The notes beneath the pieces are model-generated. The model worked only from the letters and a program-made list of their open reading frames with translations. It did no database searches and had not been told where the DNA came from. Both the position numbers and the translations under genes were made by a program. This document shows, piece after piece, positions 33,145-41,159 of a stretch of 60,985 nt of DNA. Source of the stretch: Pseudomaricurvus sp965662505 (GTDB lineage: Bacteria; Pseudomonadota; Gammaproteobacteria; Pseudomonadales; Cellvibrionaceae); the NCBI RefSeq assembly GCF_965662505.1, contig NZ_CBFIHX010000004.1, positions 1-60,985 on the forward strand, read 5' to 3'. Position 1 is the stretch's first letter, and each line of letters starts with the position of its first letter.

Positions 33145-34323
33145 TCACCCCTCCCCTGCACTGGCAAGACCCACTTGCTCACGAGGGATACTGAAGTACT
33201 CCATATAGTTGCTGAACTGCTGTTCCAACCTTGAGTCATCAAGTCCATATTCTTCAAAGCTGTAAGCATTCACTCCGCGAGCATTTTTAGGATTAGCGTC
33301 TCGCCACTGCGCAACCGCCTGACAAACCTCGTCGGGCGACTCAATACCCAGCTTTTCGTGAACTTCCAGCATTTGCTTCACGGGGTCTTCCACCAACCTG
33401 TAATAATCCACATGAATGATCCGGTCTGCATGAGGCCCGTGAACTCCATCCATTATTCGGTTTATATGACGCTGTACAAAATGGGTCATATAGCGTCCCA
33501 CCTCTTTTTTATCCACGGGCTTATCTGTCCGGGCACTGCGAAGCTTGTAGGACAACTTGCAGATGGAGGCTAAAGTTTGTACCGGATCACGGTGTGTCAT
33601 CACGAATCGAGCATCGGGATAGACCGATGTAATTTCGGGTACGGCAAGAAGATGATTAGGGTATTTCAGCGCCCAGGGTTTTGACGGTGTGCGCCATTGC
33701 AACAACTGCAATTGACGTTTGTGAACACGATAACTGGCCTCCAGATCTGCCTCGTCCAGAAGATAATCAAAATAGGAAGGCACTCGATATAGATTGTTTA
33801 AACCTGCCGCCCCAAAACTTTGCTCCATAAAAGGATGACACTCTTCTGAGCCGTCCTCATCATGTAAGTGTAATGCTTCAAATCCTTCAACGGTAGGATA
33901 CATCTGACGCCGACGTTCAGCCCAGGTTATACGCCGCTCTTCGGCTGAAGCCGGATCTGCAGCCGGTGGCGGCGATGGTGTCATAGCCTCCCAGGTTCGG
34001 ATCAATCGAAAACGCTGATCACAATCGAATAGATACTGAAAGTAAGTCGTCCCAGAACGAGGAAGCCCCATAAGAAAAACAGGTTTCTCAATAGCTTCGT
34101 TGGCGATCTCCGGGTGTTTCTGAAACCACTTCAGCCCCTCCAATCTATTTACCATATCGTTCAATAACGCTCGACGCGTATTGGCCATACCCTCTTTTGA
34201 CATAAACGATTCATGGTTAATAGCGTCGACAAGGCGCTCTAGATTCTTCAATACAAATGATTCCGGATCCGAGATTCCCACCTTTTGCTCGGCTTCTGAC
34301 GCTATATCTGCGGCATTCAGCAT
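33145..34323 (-). CDS. Sulfotransferase-family protein
   Basis: 392 aa, cytoplasmic. The PAPS 5'-phosphosulfate loop is clear: 'KPVFLMGLPRSGTTYFQYLF' (PRSGTT at residues 88-93). A second site, 'PDARFVMTHRDPVQTLASIC', contains the Arg/Ser positions of the 3'-phosphate loop. It belongs to the 'sulfotransferase family protein' group common in proteobacteria, whose acceptors are mostly unknown. It lies between a Gfo/Idh/MocA gene and the DUF1214-like gene (3-bp gap). Adding sulfate is unexpected in a catabolic operon; it may modify an aglycone, or the fold may serve another transfer. Confidence 0.85.
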   Translation of the reverse strand: MLNAADIASEAEQKVGISDPESFVLKNLERLVDAINHESFMSKEGMANTRRALLNDMVNRLEGLKWFQKHPEIANEAIEKPVFLMGLPRSGTTYFQYLFDCDQRFRLIRTWEAMTPSPPPAADPASAEERRITWAERRRQMYPTVEGFEALHLHDEDGSEECHPFMEQSFGAAGLNNLYRVPSYFDYLLDEADLEASYRVHKRQLQLLQWRTPSKPWALKYPNHLLAVPEITSVYPDARFVMTHRDPVQTLASICKLSYKLRSARTDKPVDKKEVGRYMTHFVQRHINRIMDGVHGPHADRIIHVDYYRLVEDPVKQMLEVHEKLGIESPDEVCQAVAQWRDANPKNARGVNAYSFEEYGLDDSRLEQQFSNYMEYFSIPREQVGLASAGEG

Positions 34324-34366
34324 AGTAGTATCCTTATAGAAAACTCAATTTTCGCAACGGCTTTCG

Positions 34367-35341
34367 TTACAATTTATCTCGGCTGCCAGTGAATGTATCC
34401 ATTATCTCCATGATCTTGACGCCATCTTCGCCTGTACACGGATTCTCTCCCCGTCCGCTGAAGTACTTCACAACCCTATCAATTAGCGGCTCTTGAATAT
34501 TAACGGGATTCGTAAACTCAAAAAAATCACTGTTGCTGTTTGTTTTTAAAAAGACACTTTCTTGGTAAAAGGAAAATTCTATGACTCCTTTGTCACCAAT
34601 TATTGTGCACGTATCTCGACGCTCAGATTCCGGAGCAATAAAGTTCCATACTCCTTGAAATACAGTCCCGCACGCAAACAACATCTGACCACTGACGACA
34701 TCTGCAACACCGGGAATTTTTCCGTTTGAAAGTCCAAAGCATTCTAATGGTGAACCAAAGTAATGCATCATCAGATCAATTTGATGTGGCGCAATATCAT
34801 GAAATAGACCACCACCGGATATTGCAGGATTCTTACGCCAGTTATCTTCAGTTTTTGCGATGAGATCAGATTTTTCTGGTTGAAATATGTCAATTCTAGC
34901 GAATTGAACTTCACCAATAGCTCGGGAGTCGATAAGCTCCTTCACTTTTTTAAAACTGGGAAGTTCACGACGATAATGAGCCAGACAAACCTTCCGACCT
35001 AATTGTTTTGCTGTCTCGACAATCTCGACACTCTCACTGGCGTCTAAAGCCATGGGCTTTTCCAAATAGACGTCTTTGCCTGCTTTTAGTGCGGCGAGCG
35101 CATATTCTTTGTGAGTTGAGGGCGGTGTTGCGATATAGATAGCGTTAATATCACTTCTAGCGAGCATCGGATCGACATCCGTATACCAATGAGGGACACC
35201 ATGCCTTAGAGCATAATCTCGGGCCTTATCGGCATCTCTGCGCATTAATGCGATCAGTGTCGAGTTTTCTACTTTGTTAAATGCAGGACCGCTTTTAACT
35301 TCAGTCACATCACCTGCGCCAATCATTCCCCAGCAAATCAA
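34367..35341 (-). CDS. Gfo/Idh/MocA-family oxidoreductase (second copy)
   Basis: 324 aa with a likely TTG start at 35341, chosen because GAGGA lies six bases upstream and the first beta strand 'ICWGMIGAGDV' must be included. The 'EKP' motif is intact ('KDVYLEKPMALDASES'), and 'GGGLFHDIAPHQIDLMMHYF' carries the catalytic Asp/His of 1,5-anhydro-fructose-reductase-like members. No signal peptide. It differs from the member at 2158-3324 in length and motif detail. Together with DUF1080 in the same operon it supports 3-keto-sugar chemistry: the oxidoreductase could reduce the released keto-sugar or form it. Confidence 0.88.
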   Translation of the reverse strand: MICWGMIGAGDVTEVKSGPAFNKVENSTLIALMRRDADKARDYALRHGVPHWYTDVDPMLARSDINAIYIATPPSTHKEYALAALKAGKDVYLEKPMALDASESVEIVETAKQLGRKVCLAHYRRELPSFKKVKELIDSRAIGEVQFARIDIFQPEKSDLIAKTEDNWRKNPAISGGGLFHDIAPHQIDLMMHYFGSPLECFGLSNGKIPGVADVVSGQMLFACGTVFQGVWNFIAPESERRDTCTIIGDKGVIEFSFYQESVFLKTNSNSDFFEFTNPVNIQEPLIDRVVKYFSGRGENPCTGEDGVKIMEIMDTFTGSRDKL

Positions 35342-35426
35342 AAGGAGTCCTCTTCTTTACGATTGATACAACAAGGGCCTGACATTACATGCCAAGCCCT
35401 GGTTTAAGTTCAGTAGACGTTAAGAA

Positions 35427-37655
35427 CTACTGAAAACGAATAGTCTCTGTATGCTGGATATCCGTTGCGGAAGTACCGATGATGACCTGGTACTCTCCTG
35501 GCAGATTTTCCCATTCACTTAGTTCTGCATTGAACACACCAAATGGGTGACTCGCCGCTGCAGGATCAATTGTGATCTCAACCTCACGACTTTCGCCTGG
35601 TTCCAACCAAATCTTATCAAAACCCACTAAACGTTTAGGAGGTTCACCTGCGTTTTTCGGGAAGCCAAGATACACTTGAGGGACCTCGGCACCGCGAACA
35701 TCGCCAGTATTGGTCACATTTACAGTGACTGTCACTGGAGAAGAAAAGTCATAGGCTGAAGTCTCTACAGAGAAATCCGAGAACTCGAATGTGGTGTAAG
35801 ACAAACCATGACCAAAGGGGAACAAAGGTTCGATGTTTTGCGCATCAAACCAGCGATAACCGATTTCCAGTCCTTCAGCGTACTCCACTCGTCTCAACCC
35901 GTCTTCTGCCACAACACCAGGCCATTGAACTGGCTTGGTAGCAGGCAAATCAGACTCGGAACGGGGGTAGGTTACAGGCAGCTTTCCTGATGGGTTTGCC
36001 AAACCAAACAGCAAGCGTGACACAATCAGGCCATCCTGCTGACCGGGGAACCAAGCCTGAAGAACGGCAGGCACGCTATCCAGCCATGGCATTAACGCTG
36101 CGGCATTGTTCTTCAGAATCAGAGCTGTACGGGGATTAGCTTGAGAGACCTGACTGATCATCTCATCTTGTGCGATAGGAAGACTGATGTGCTCCAGATC
36201 CTCACCTTCTTCTGACAAACCACCAGCCAGCAATACCACCGCATCGGCAGTTTTTGCCGCTTCGACGGCTTCAGCAAGATTGCTGTTATCGTCTTCGACT
36301 ACGACCAAGGTAACTTCGGTATCCGCACCCATATTCGCCAAGGTTTGTTTAAAACCTTTCAGCGCTGGGATCGTCTCGAAGGGAATAACCTGTGAGCTAC
36401 CGCCACCGCCAACAACAGCGGCTTCTGCATAATCAGATTTACCGATCAGCACAATATTCTGTAGTGATTCAGCTTTGAACGGCAGGAGCTTGTCGTCATT
36501 TTTCAGCAACACAGCACCCTGTTCACCGAGTTCTGTGGCAATAGCGGCATCACCTTCCAGATCCAATGGCGTTTGAACAACCGGTCGATCAAATATGCCC
36601 AAGCGGAACATTTGCAGATAACGTCTTTCCAGTGCCAGATCAATGTCTGCTACGGTTAATGAGCCATCATCTAAAGCAGCCTGAAGATTCTCAGGAGTGT
36701 ACCAAGTGCGGTAACCGTCTACGTCGAGACGGAAACCTGGCATTTCGTGATCGGTACCAGCTTTCAGGGCTGAGAGACTCTGTACCGCGAAGAAATCTGA
36801 CTGCACATAACCATCAAAGCCCCACTGATCACGCAACACTTCAGTCAATAAGTAAGGATCTTCACAAACCTGAACGCCATTCACATAGTTATAAGAACAC
36901 ATGATAGAAGCAGCATCGGCTTCTTTGATCGTCATTTCAAAAGGCAATAAATACAGCTGATGTAAAACTCGAGGATCTACAATCGCGTTCATGGTTTTGC
37001 GGTCAGTTTCCGATTCATTCACCGCGTAGTGCTTGGGCATGGCAATAACGCCTTGTGCCTGGACGGCTTTCACTTCTTCTACCGCCATCACACCCGTGAG
37101 GTAGGGGTCTTCCCCAAAGTATTCAAAGTTACGGCCACCATGAGGCATACGCGCCAAATTGACCCCTGGCGCTTCCATAACATGCAGCGCAAGATTGAGT
37201 GATTGACGCCCCATAATGTCACCGAATCGTTGCGCGGCATCGCGATCAAACGTAGCTGCCAAAGAAATCGCTGCCGGGAGAGAGGTCGCCTTCGCCGAAA
37301 GCGGACTCATCATGAGGGTGCCGGGGCTTTTAGCCACAACATCGGCGGGTACACAGTCATTCTGACCCACGCCCACGGGTCCATTGGTGATACGGAAGGT
37401 GGGGATTCCCAGACGAGGCAAACCGGGGACATGGCGACCGCCGGCACAGTGAGGAAGCTCCGCTACAATGCCCGGCTCACCGACCATCTGCTGAAACTTT
37501 TCATCCAAAGTCATAGCTGAAAGTAACAAATCAGTTCGCTTTTCAGGCGACAAGCCAGAGTCTTTCCATGTAGGTGGCGTCATACTGCAAGCAGAGACCA
37601 CAGACAAGAAAAGAGCCCCCCAAAACCCGGCTTTCACCGATTTATTCACTCTCAT
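35427..37655 (-). CDS. GH3 beta-glycosidase, lipoprotein (copy 2)
   Basis: 742 aa, full length. Lipobox 'VVSAC' (Cys23). The (beta/alpha)8 domain has 'LPRLGIPTFRITNGPVGVG', 'GRNFEYFGEDPYLTG' and 'GVIAMPKHYAVNESETDRK'; the nucleophile is Asp287 in 'GYVQSDFFAVQSL'. The C-terminal alpha/beta domain and a fibronectin-III-like end follow ('PLFPFGHGLSYTTFEFSDF', 'EVPQVYLGFPKNAGEPPKRL'). It acts at the cell surface or in the periplasm as a beta-glucosidase or beta-xylosidase. First gene of the operon ending with the GH67-like enzyme; 85 bp to the Gfo gene. The aromatic pair after the nucleophile (SDFF rather than SDW) marks a subgroup; substrate open. Confidence 0.93.
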   Translation of the reverse strand: MRVNKSVKAGFWGALFLSVVSACSMTPPTWKDSGLSPEKRTDLLLSAMTLDEKFQQMVGEPGIVAELPHCAGGRHVPGLPRLGIPTFRITNGPVGVGQNDCVPADVVAKSPGTLMMSPLSAKATSLPAAISLAATFDRDAAQRFGDIMGRQSLNLALHVMEAPGVNLARMPHGGRNFEYFGEDPYLTGVMAVEEVKAVQAQGVIAMPKHYAVNESETDRKTMNAIVDPRVLHQLYLLPFEMTIKEADAASIMCSYNYVNGVQVCEDPYLLTEVLRDQWGFDGYVQSDFFAVQSLSALKAGTDHEMPGFRLDVDGYRTWYTPENLQAALDDGSLTVADIDLALERRYLQMFRLGIFDRPVVQTPLDLEGDAAIATELGEQGAVLLKNDDKLLPFKAESLQNIVLIGKSDYAEAAVVGGGGSSQVIPFETIPALKGFKQTLANMGADTEVTLVVVEDDNSNLAEAVEAAKTADAVVLLAGGLSEEGEDLEHISLPIAQDEMISQVSQANPRTALILKNNAAALMPWLDSVPAVLQAWFPGQQDGLIVSRLLFGLANPSGKLPVTYPRSESDLPATKPVQWPGVVAEDGLRRVEYAEGLEIGYRWFDAQNIEPLFPFGHGLSYTTFEFSDFSVETSAYDFSSPVTVTVNVTNTGDVRGAEVPQVYLGFPKNAGEPPKRLVGFDKIWLEPGESREVEITIDPAAASHPFGVFNAELSEWENLPGEYQVIIGTSATDIQHTETIRFQ

Positions 37656-37707
37656 AATTTACCTCTAATTTAAGTGCATTAAGCTTTTGTCAAAGTTCTG
37701 ATACCGA

Positions 37708-37744
37708 GGACAGCCTATCAAACCTCAGTCTGATAAGGCTGTCC
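37708..37744 (-). terminator. Hairpin between GH39-like copy 1 and GH3 copy 2
   Basis: GGACAGCC-TATCA pairs with TGATA-A-GGCTGTCC (13 pairs with one bulged base). It lies 47 bp past the GH39-like stop codon. It lacks a T-run; it may attenuate rather than stop transcription into the GH3 operon. Confidence 0.6.
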
Positions 37745-37790
37745 GATTAAAACTACTTTCAGTTCATTACAGCCACTCTCACCACAGGCA

Positions 37791-39332
37791 TCATTTAACG
37801 GGTTCGAGAACTATCAATTGCAGAGCATTGGGGCTCAGGTCAACTGGCACCTTGTAGCTTTTACCCGGCTGAACGACGGACTCTGAAACCAGTTGCAAAT
37901 TAGCCGTTTCTGGATCAGCCCAATAGTTACTGGTTTTGGCGTCGATACGATACATACGTTGACGGACCTCCTTGCCTCGCAGATTTTCCGGCAGGCTATC
38001 CATATCCACAGTGACATCAAAGACCTGGTTGTTGATATGCTGGTAGTTCCAAATCATCACCGCCGCGCCATACTCATCCTTTGTGGCAATGCTGTAAATG
38101 CCCTTGCCTTTCTTGAGAGCGTCGGACTGCGCAACCACACGCTCTTGTTTGAGCATGGACATCATCTTCAATGCATTACCATAAGGGGTGAAAATATTGG
38201 TCGGCAAACCTTCGACTTTATCTGCCCCCTTGACCTCAATTCGCTCGCCATCCAGAACCCGGGTGATCAACTGATCCTTGCGCTCCTCTGTGTTGTGGCG
38301 GACTACCCAGTTAAACGGATAAGTATTGGGTTGCTCCATGTACCAGTAATGCAACGAAGGCACACCTGCTGCACCAATGGTGTAGTCAGGTCTCGGATCG
38401 GTCGGATTATCAAACGATGGGCCAGGGTAAATGCCTGTCTCAGTAATAAAAGCAGGAATGTCGGTATCCAGACCACGGCTGCTCAGTGCGGCGTTCAGCA
38501 GCTCGCGTTGACCGGCGATTTCGCTGGGATCACCTTTGTAGAAATGGAAAGCACGTGGCCCCTTACTATCGCCGGTTCCTTCGGGGAATTCGCCATAGGC
38601 GTGCCATGAAAGAAAATCGAGCTTTTTATCGGGAGACTTATCGGCCGCGTAGCGGTCAAGAAAGGCGTACATCCAGGTTTCGTTATATTGCATGTAACCC
38701 GGTCCACCAAGCTCCAGCGGTACCTGCGGTTGCAGTTCGCGATTGATTTCGTTCACTGCTTCATAATAGACCTTGTAATAGTCGTATAGCCCTGCTGGCG
38801 TCACATTCTTCGCCAGGTTGTGATCCGGCTCGTTAAACGCCTCGACATAACGAATGCGTGGATAACGCTTCTTCAGATCGGTCATGATACGTTTAATAAT
38901 CGGCTTAATATCAGCTGGACTACGGCCCATATCGCGCACCGATACGCGCGTATCCATCACCATCAGCAGCTCATCCGAGAGTAAGCTGGCATCGGAGAGA
39001 TAATCGTCAAGCCCGGTGTAATTATAGGTATCGGTTTTCGGGTCGTGGATACGCTCGGCATCAACCCAGACCTTGTAGATCTCACCGTGCAAACCTTGCT
39101 CATTCAGAAAACGAATATCGGCATCGCGCTGTGCAGTCCAACTGGTCCAGCGGGAGAAGTTGTTGTAACGCTCCGGGTGCAAAAAGTCCCCGCGAGACTG
39201 CTTGAAATCGACTGTTACCGTGGCCTTCTCTTTCGCCACATTATCCGCAGCGGCTTGAGCGCCTGCAGGAACGGTCAGGGCAAGCATGATAGCGCCGGCA
39301 GTGACCAGTTGCTGTTTAATGAATGATTTCAT
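37791..39332 (-). CDS. Secreted GH39-like glycosidase (copy 1)
   Basis: 513 aa with a signal peptide (cleavage near 'AGAQAAA', residue 28). Clan A TIM barrel: acid/base E168 in 'RYVEAFNEPDHN' and nucleophile E298 in 'PAFITETGIYPGPSF', with 'LDFLSWHAYGEF' between. GH39 includes beta-xylosidases and alpha-L-iduronidases, and the locus theme makes a uronide or xyloside plausible. The C-terminal beta-sandwich ends 'NALQLIVLEPV'. It has a clear paralogue at 54202-55809, with near-identical C-terminal motifs. Upstream lie two small tandem-repeat arrays. Family is fairly sure from the motif pair; the exact CAZy family could be a relative of GH39. Confidence 0.8.
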   Translation of the reverse strand: MKSFIKQQLVTAGAIMLALTVPAGAQAAADNVAKEKATVTVDFKQSRGDFLHPERYNNFSRWTSWTAQRDADIRFLNEQGLHGEIYKVWVDAERIHDPKTDTYNYTGLDDYLSDASLLSDELLMVMDTRVSVRDMGRSPADIKPIIKRIMTDLKKRYPRIRYVEAFNEPDHNLAKNVTPAGLYDYYKVYYEAVNEINRELQPQVPLELGGPGYMQYNETWMYAFLDRYAADKSPDKKLDFLSWHAYGEFPEGTGDSKGPRAFHFYKGDPSEIAGQRELLNAALSSRGLDTDIPAFITETGIYPGPSFDNPTDPRPDYTIGAAGVPSLHYWYMEQPNTYPFNWVVRHNTEERKDQLITRVLDGERIEVKGADKVEGLPTNIFTPYGNALKMMSMLKQERVVAQSDALKKGKGIYSIATKDEYGAAVMIWNYQHINNQVFDVTVDMDSLPENLRGKEVRQRMYRIDAKTSNYWADPETANLQLVSESVVQPGKSYKVPVDLSPNALQLIVLEPVK

Positions 39333-39388
39333 TTAGTTGTCTCCTCACTAAAGACATAGTAGGACGCGGCTCCAGAGTACCGCGCGTA

Positions 39389-39436
39389 GTACCTCTAAAA
39401 ACTAGTGCCTCTAAAAACTAGCGCCTCTAAAACTCC
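39389..39436. repeat. 16-bp tandem repeat, three units
   Basis: Units start at 39389, 39405 and 39421, consensus GTGCCTCTAAAAACTA; the last unit has diverged at its end. It sits 57-104 bp upstream of the GH39-like start, where it could change promoter spacing. Confidence 0.85.
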
Positions 39437-39540
39437 GAAGGCCTCGCATTAAACTGTTTCCAGAACATAGAACAGCAAAACCCAACCGACAAGTACAATA
39501 CATCAACCTGAAAGCAGCCTTAAATACACGAATACCCGTA

Positions 39541-39590
39541 GTCCGCCTGAATCAACAGTCCGCCTGAATCAACAGTCCGCCTGCATTAAC
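39541..39590. repeat. 17-bp tandem repeat, three units
   Basis: Units start at 39541, 39558 and 39575, consensus GTCCGCCTGAATCAACA; the third is shortened and altered. Confidence 0.85.
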
Positions 39591-39596
39591 GTTAAT
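39585..39596. promoter_or_regulatory. Palindrome, possible operator
   Basis: ATTAACGTTAAT, a perfect 12-bp palindrome with an AACGTT centre like LacI-family sites, overlapping the last 17-bp repeat. Perfect 12-bp palindromes occur by chance in a window of this size, so this is a weak call. Confidence 0.3.
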
Positions 39597-39657
39597 ATCA
39601 ATTTAAGGCTTCAGCATCGCTTTAGAATAGCAGTTATCAGAAGCATCACGATGAAAT

Positions 39658-39682
39658 CCCTCCGCCAGCCACCTGGGGAGGG
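39658..39682 (-). terminator. Hairpin after the secreted protein of unknown function
   Basis: CCCTCC/GGAGGG stem with a 13-nt loop, 23 bp beyond the stop codon of the gene at 39705; on the minus strand it is followed by ATTTC. Confidence 0.5.
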
Positions 39683-39704
39683 CGCTCATCAAGGGGCTGA
39701 GGCT

Positions 39705-40880
39705 TTACTCCGCTTTTGCACCCTCACGAGGCGGCACGACGAAGGCAGGAATTGCCTGTATACGATACTGGGTAGAAATTGAGTTGCATCGACCGGTTTC
39801 CGGATCGGGGTGGCCGTCCGCATGTTTGTACAAGGAATGATAGACACCCTCGCAGGTATAGCCCATAGCGCCTGCCTTACCGAAACCAGCACCAACGATT
39901 CGCTGCAGAGGGCTGGGTTCGCCTGAGGCCGCTTTAGCGTTTCTAAAACCAATATTCGCGTCGTATACATTTTCTACCGGGGAATACCCTGCCAGGTAAC
40001 CCTCCAGCTTGCCGTCTTCGGCAATATTGACCTGCAGACGTGTTTCTTCCAGGATCCGATCGACGAACATGGCGTTGGTAATATTGGGAAACCGTACTTC
40101 CACGGGTTCAGTCGTCAGCACCCCATCCACTATCTTACCCGTGGTCTCAGACTGGAAGCGTGGAGCCGAATGAATCGCGTAGGTGCCGTAATCTAGAGGG
40201 TCTCTGGTAGGACTTAGGCGAATGGGGTCGCCGTTAGCGTAGATGCCCACCTTTACGGAATCGTCATTGTGGACATCATCAATCCCGGAAACCTTGATCA
40301 GGATACCCCAGGAACCTGTGAGCATTTCTGTACCAAATTCATTACCCTGCCCGCTGGATTGATAGCCCTTCATACACCCGAACACACGGAAAAACTGGTT
40401 ATCAACACCGGTCTCTCCATTCATTCCAGAAAAATCGGTATGCGCGCAAGCCCCTGAGCCCTGCGAGTCCTCTCCATCCAGGTCAATACCATAGACGGGT
40501 ACATTTTTGCCCGTCACAGCATGAAAGGTTGGATTAGGCTCTCCCAGCTCGGGATTTTGGCAAAAGTTTTTGACGCCATACATCATCCGTCCCGCGCGAC
40601 GGCGGAAGTCTTGAGCACTTTCGCCCGGTTTCTGCTGGATATCCGGCCGGTCTACAAAGCCTTCTATTCGACTTTTATAGCTTTCACTCATTCCTTCCGG
40701 GCAAGCTCCCGTCTCACTTGCATCTTTGGACAAAGCAAATTCGATATGGGAAACGACGAAACCAGCCTCCCCATCTCGCACAAAGGAAGCTTGTGAATTG
40801 ACGCTCACGCTGCTCAAAAGAGATGCTAAAACAGGTGATACAAACCACATCCCTTTTTGCTTAAACATTGATAGCCGCAT
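39705..40880 (-). CDS. Secreted protein of unknown function
   Basis: 391 aa. I do not recognise the family. The N-terminus has a signal peptide (hydrophobic 'SPVLASLLSSVSVNSQA'). The mature start 'SFVRDGEAGFVVSHIEFALS' is followed by 'CPEGMSESYKSRIEGF' and a Cys-bearing middle ('GACAHTDFSG', 'RVFGCMKGYQSSGQG'). Later come 'GSWGILIKVSGIDD', 'VKVGIYANGDPI', and near the end 'GYTCEGVYHSLYKHADGHPD' with possible metal ligands. At least six Cys suggest disulphides in the periplasm. It lies between the GH39-like gene and the divergent TonB receptor 3. It might be a binding protein or an enzyme; no function is claimed. Confidence 0.8.
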   Translation of the reverse strand: MRLSMFKQKGMWFVSPVLASLLSSVSVNSQASFVRDGEAGFVVSHIEFALSKDASETGACPEGMSESYKSRIEGFVDRPDIQQKPGESAQDFRRRAGRMMYGVKNFCQNPELGEPNPTFHAVTGKNVPVYGIDLDGEDSQGSGACAHTDFSGMNGETGVDNQFFRVFGCMKGYQSSGQGNEFGTEMLTGSWGILIKVSGIDDVHNDDSVKVGIYANGDPIRLSPTRDPLDYGTYAIHSAPRFQSETTGKIVDGVLTTEPVEVRFPNITNAMFVDRILEETRLQVNIAEDGKLEGYLAGYSPVENVYDANIGFRNAKAASGEPSPLQRIVGAGFGKAGAMGYTCEGVYHSLYKHADGHPDPETGRCNSISTQYRIQAIPAFVVPPREGAKAE

Positions 40881-41159
40881 GTTTTGATCCTTATTTTAGG
40901 GCATTTTAAATACTCATTTATTCAGGACAAGCTGAAACAAACCTTAAATCTTACTGTAAAGAGCAGTAAATGACCGAATTTCAGTTTCGTTTAAGGTAGT
41001 AGTGATCGAATGAGAATACTGCTTCTTAAAGCCATCCCGCACAAGGCTTGATGTCCAATAAACATAACAATGGGGGAGCAGTCACCAAAGGGACCTGGAG
41101 GGACACCCAAGGCTTCTTGCAGGAACCTAAAATATTAATAAAAATAAAAGGTTATAGAA

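Larger units (their letters stand above)
39333..39704. other. Intergenic region with two short tandem-repeat arrays
   Basis: 372 bp upstream of the GH39-like gene. It holds a 16-bp repeat (three units), a 17-bp repeat (three units), the palindrome ATTAACGTTAAT and a hairpin after the gene at 39705. Nothing suggests a gene. Confidence 0.7.

Noticed and set aside
39389..39590. CRISPR array
   Set aside because: The repeats are directly adjacent with no spacers, only three units each, and no cas genes are present.
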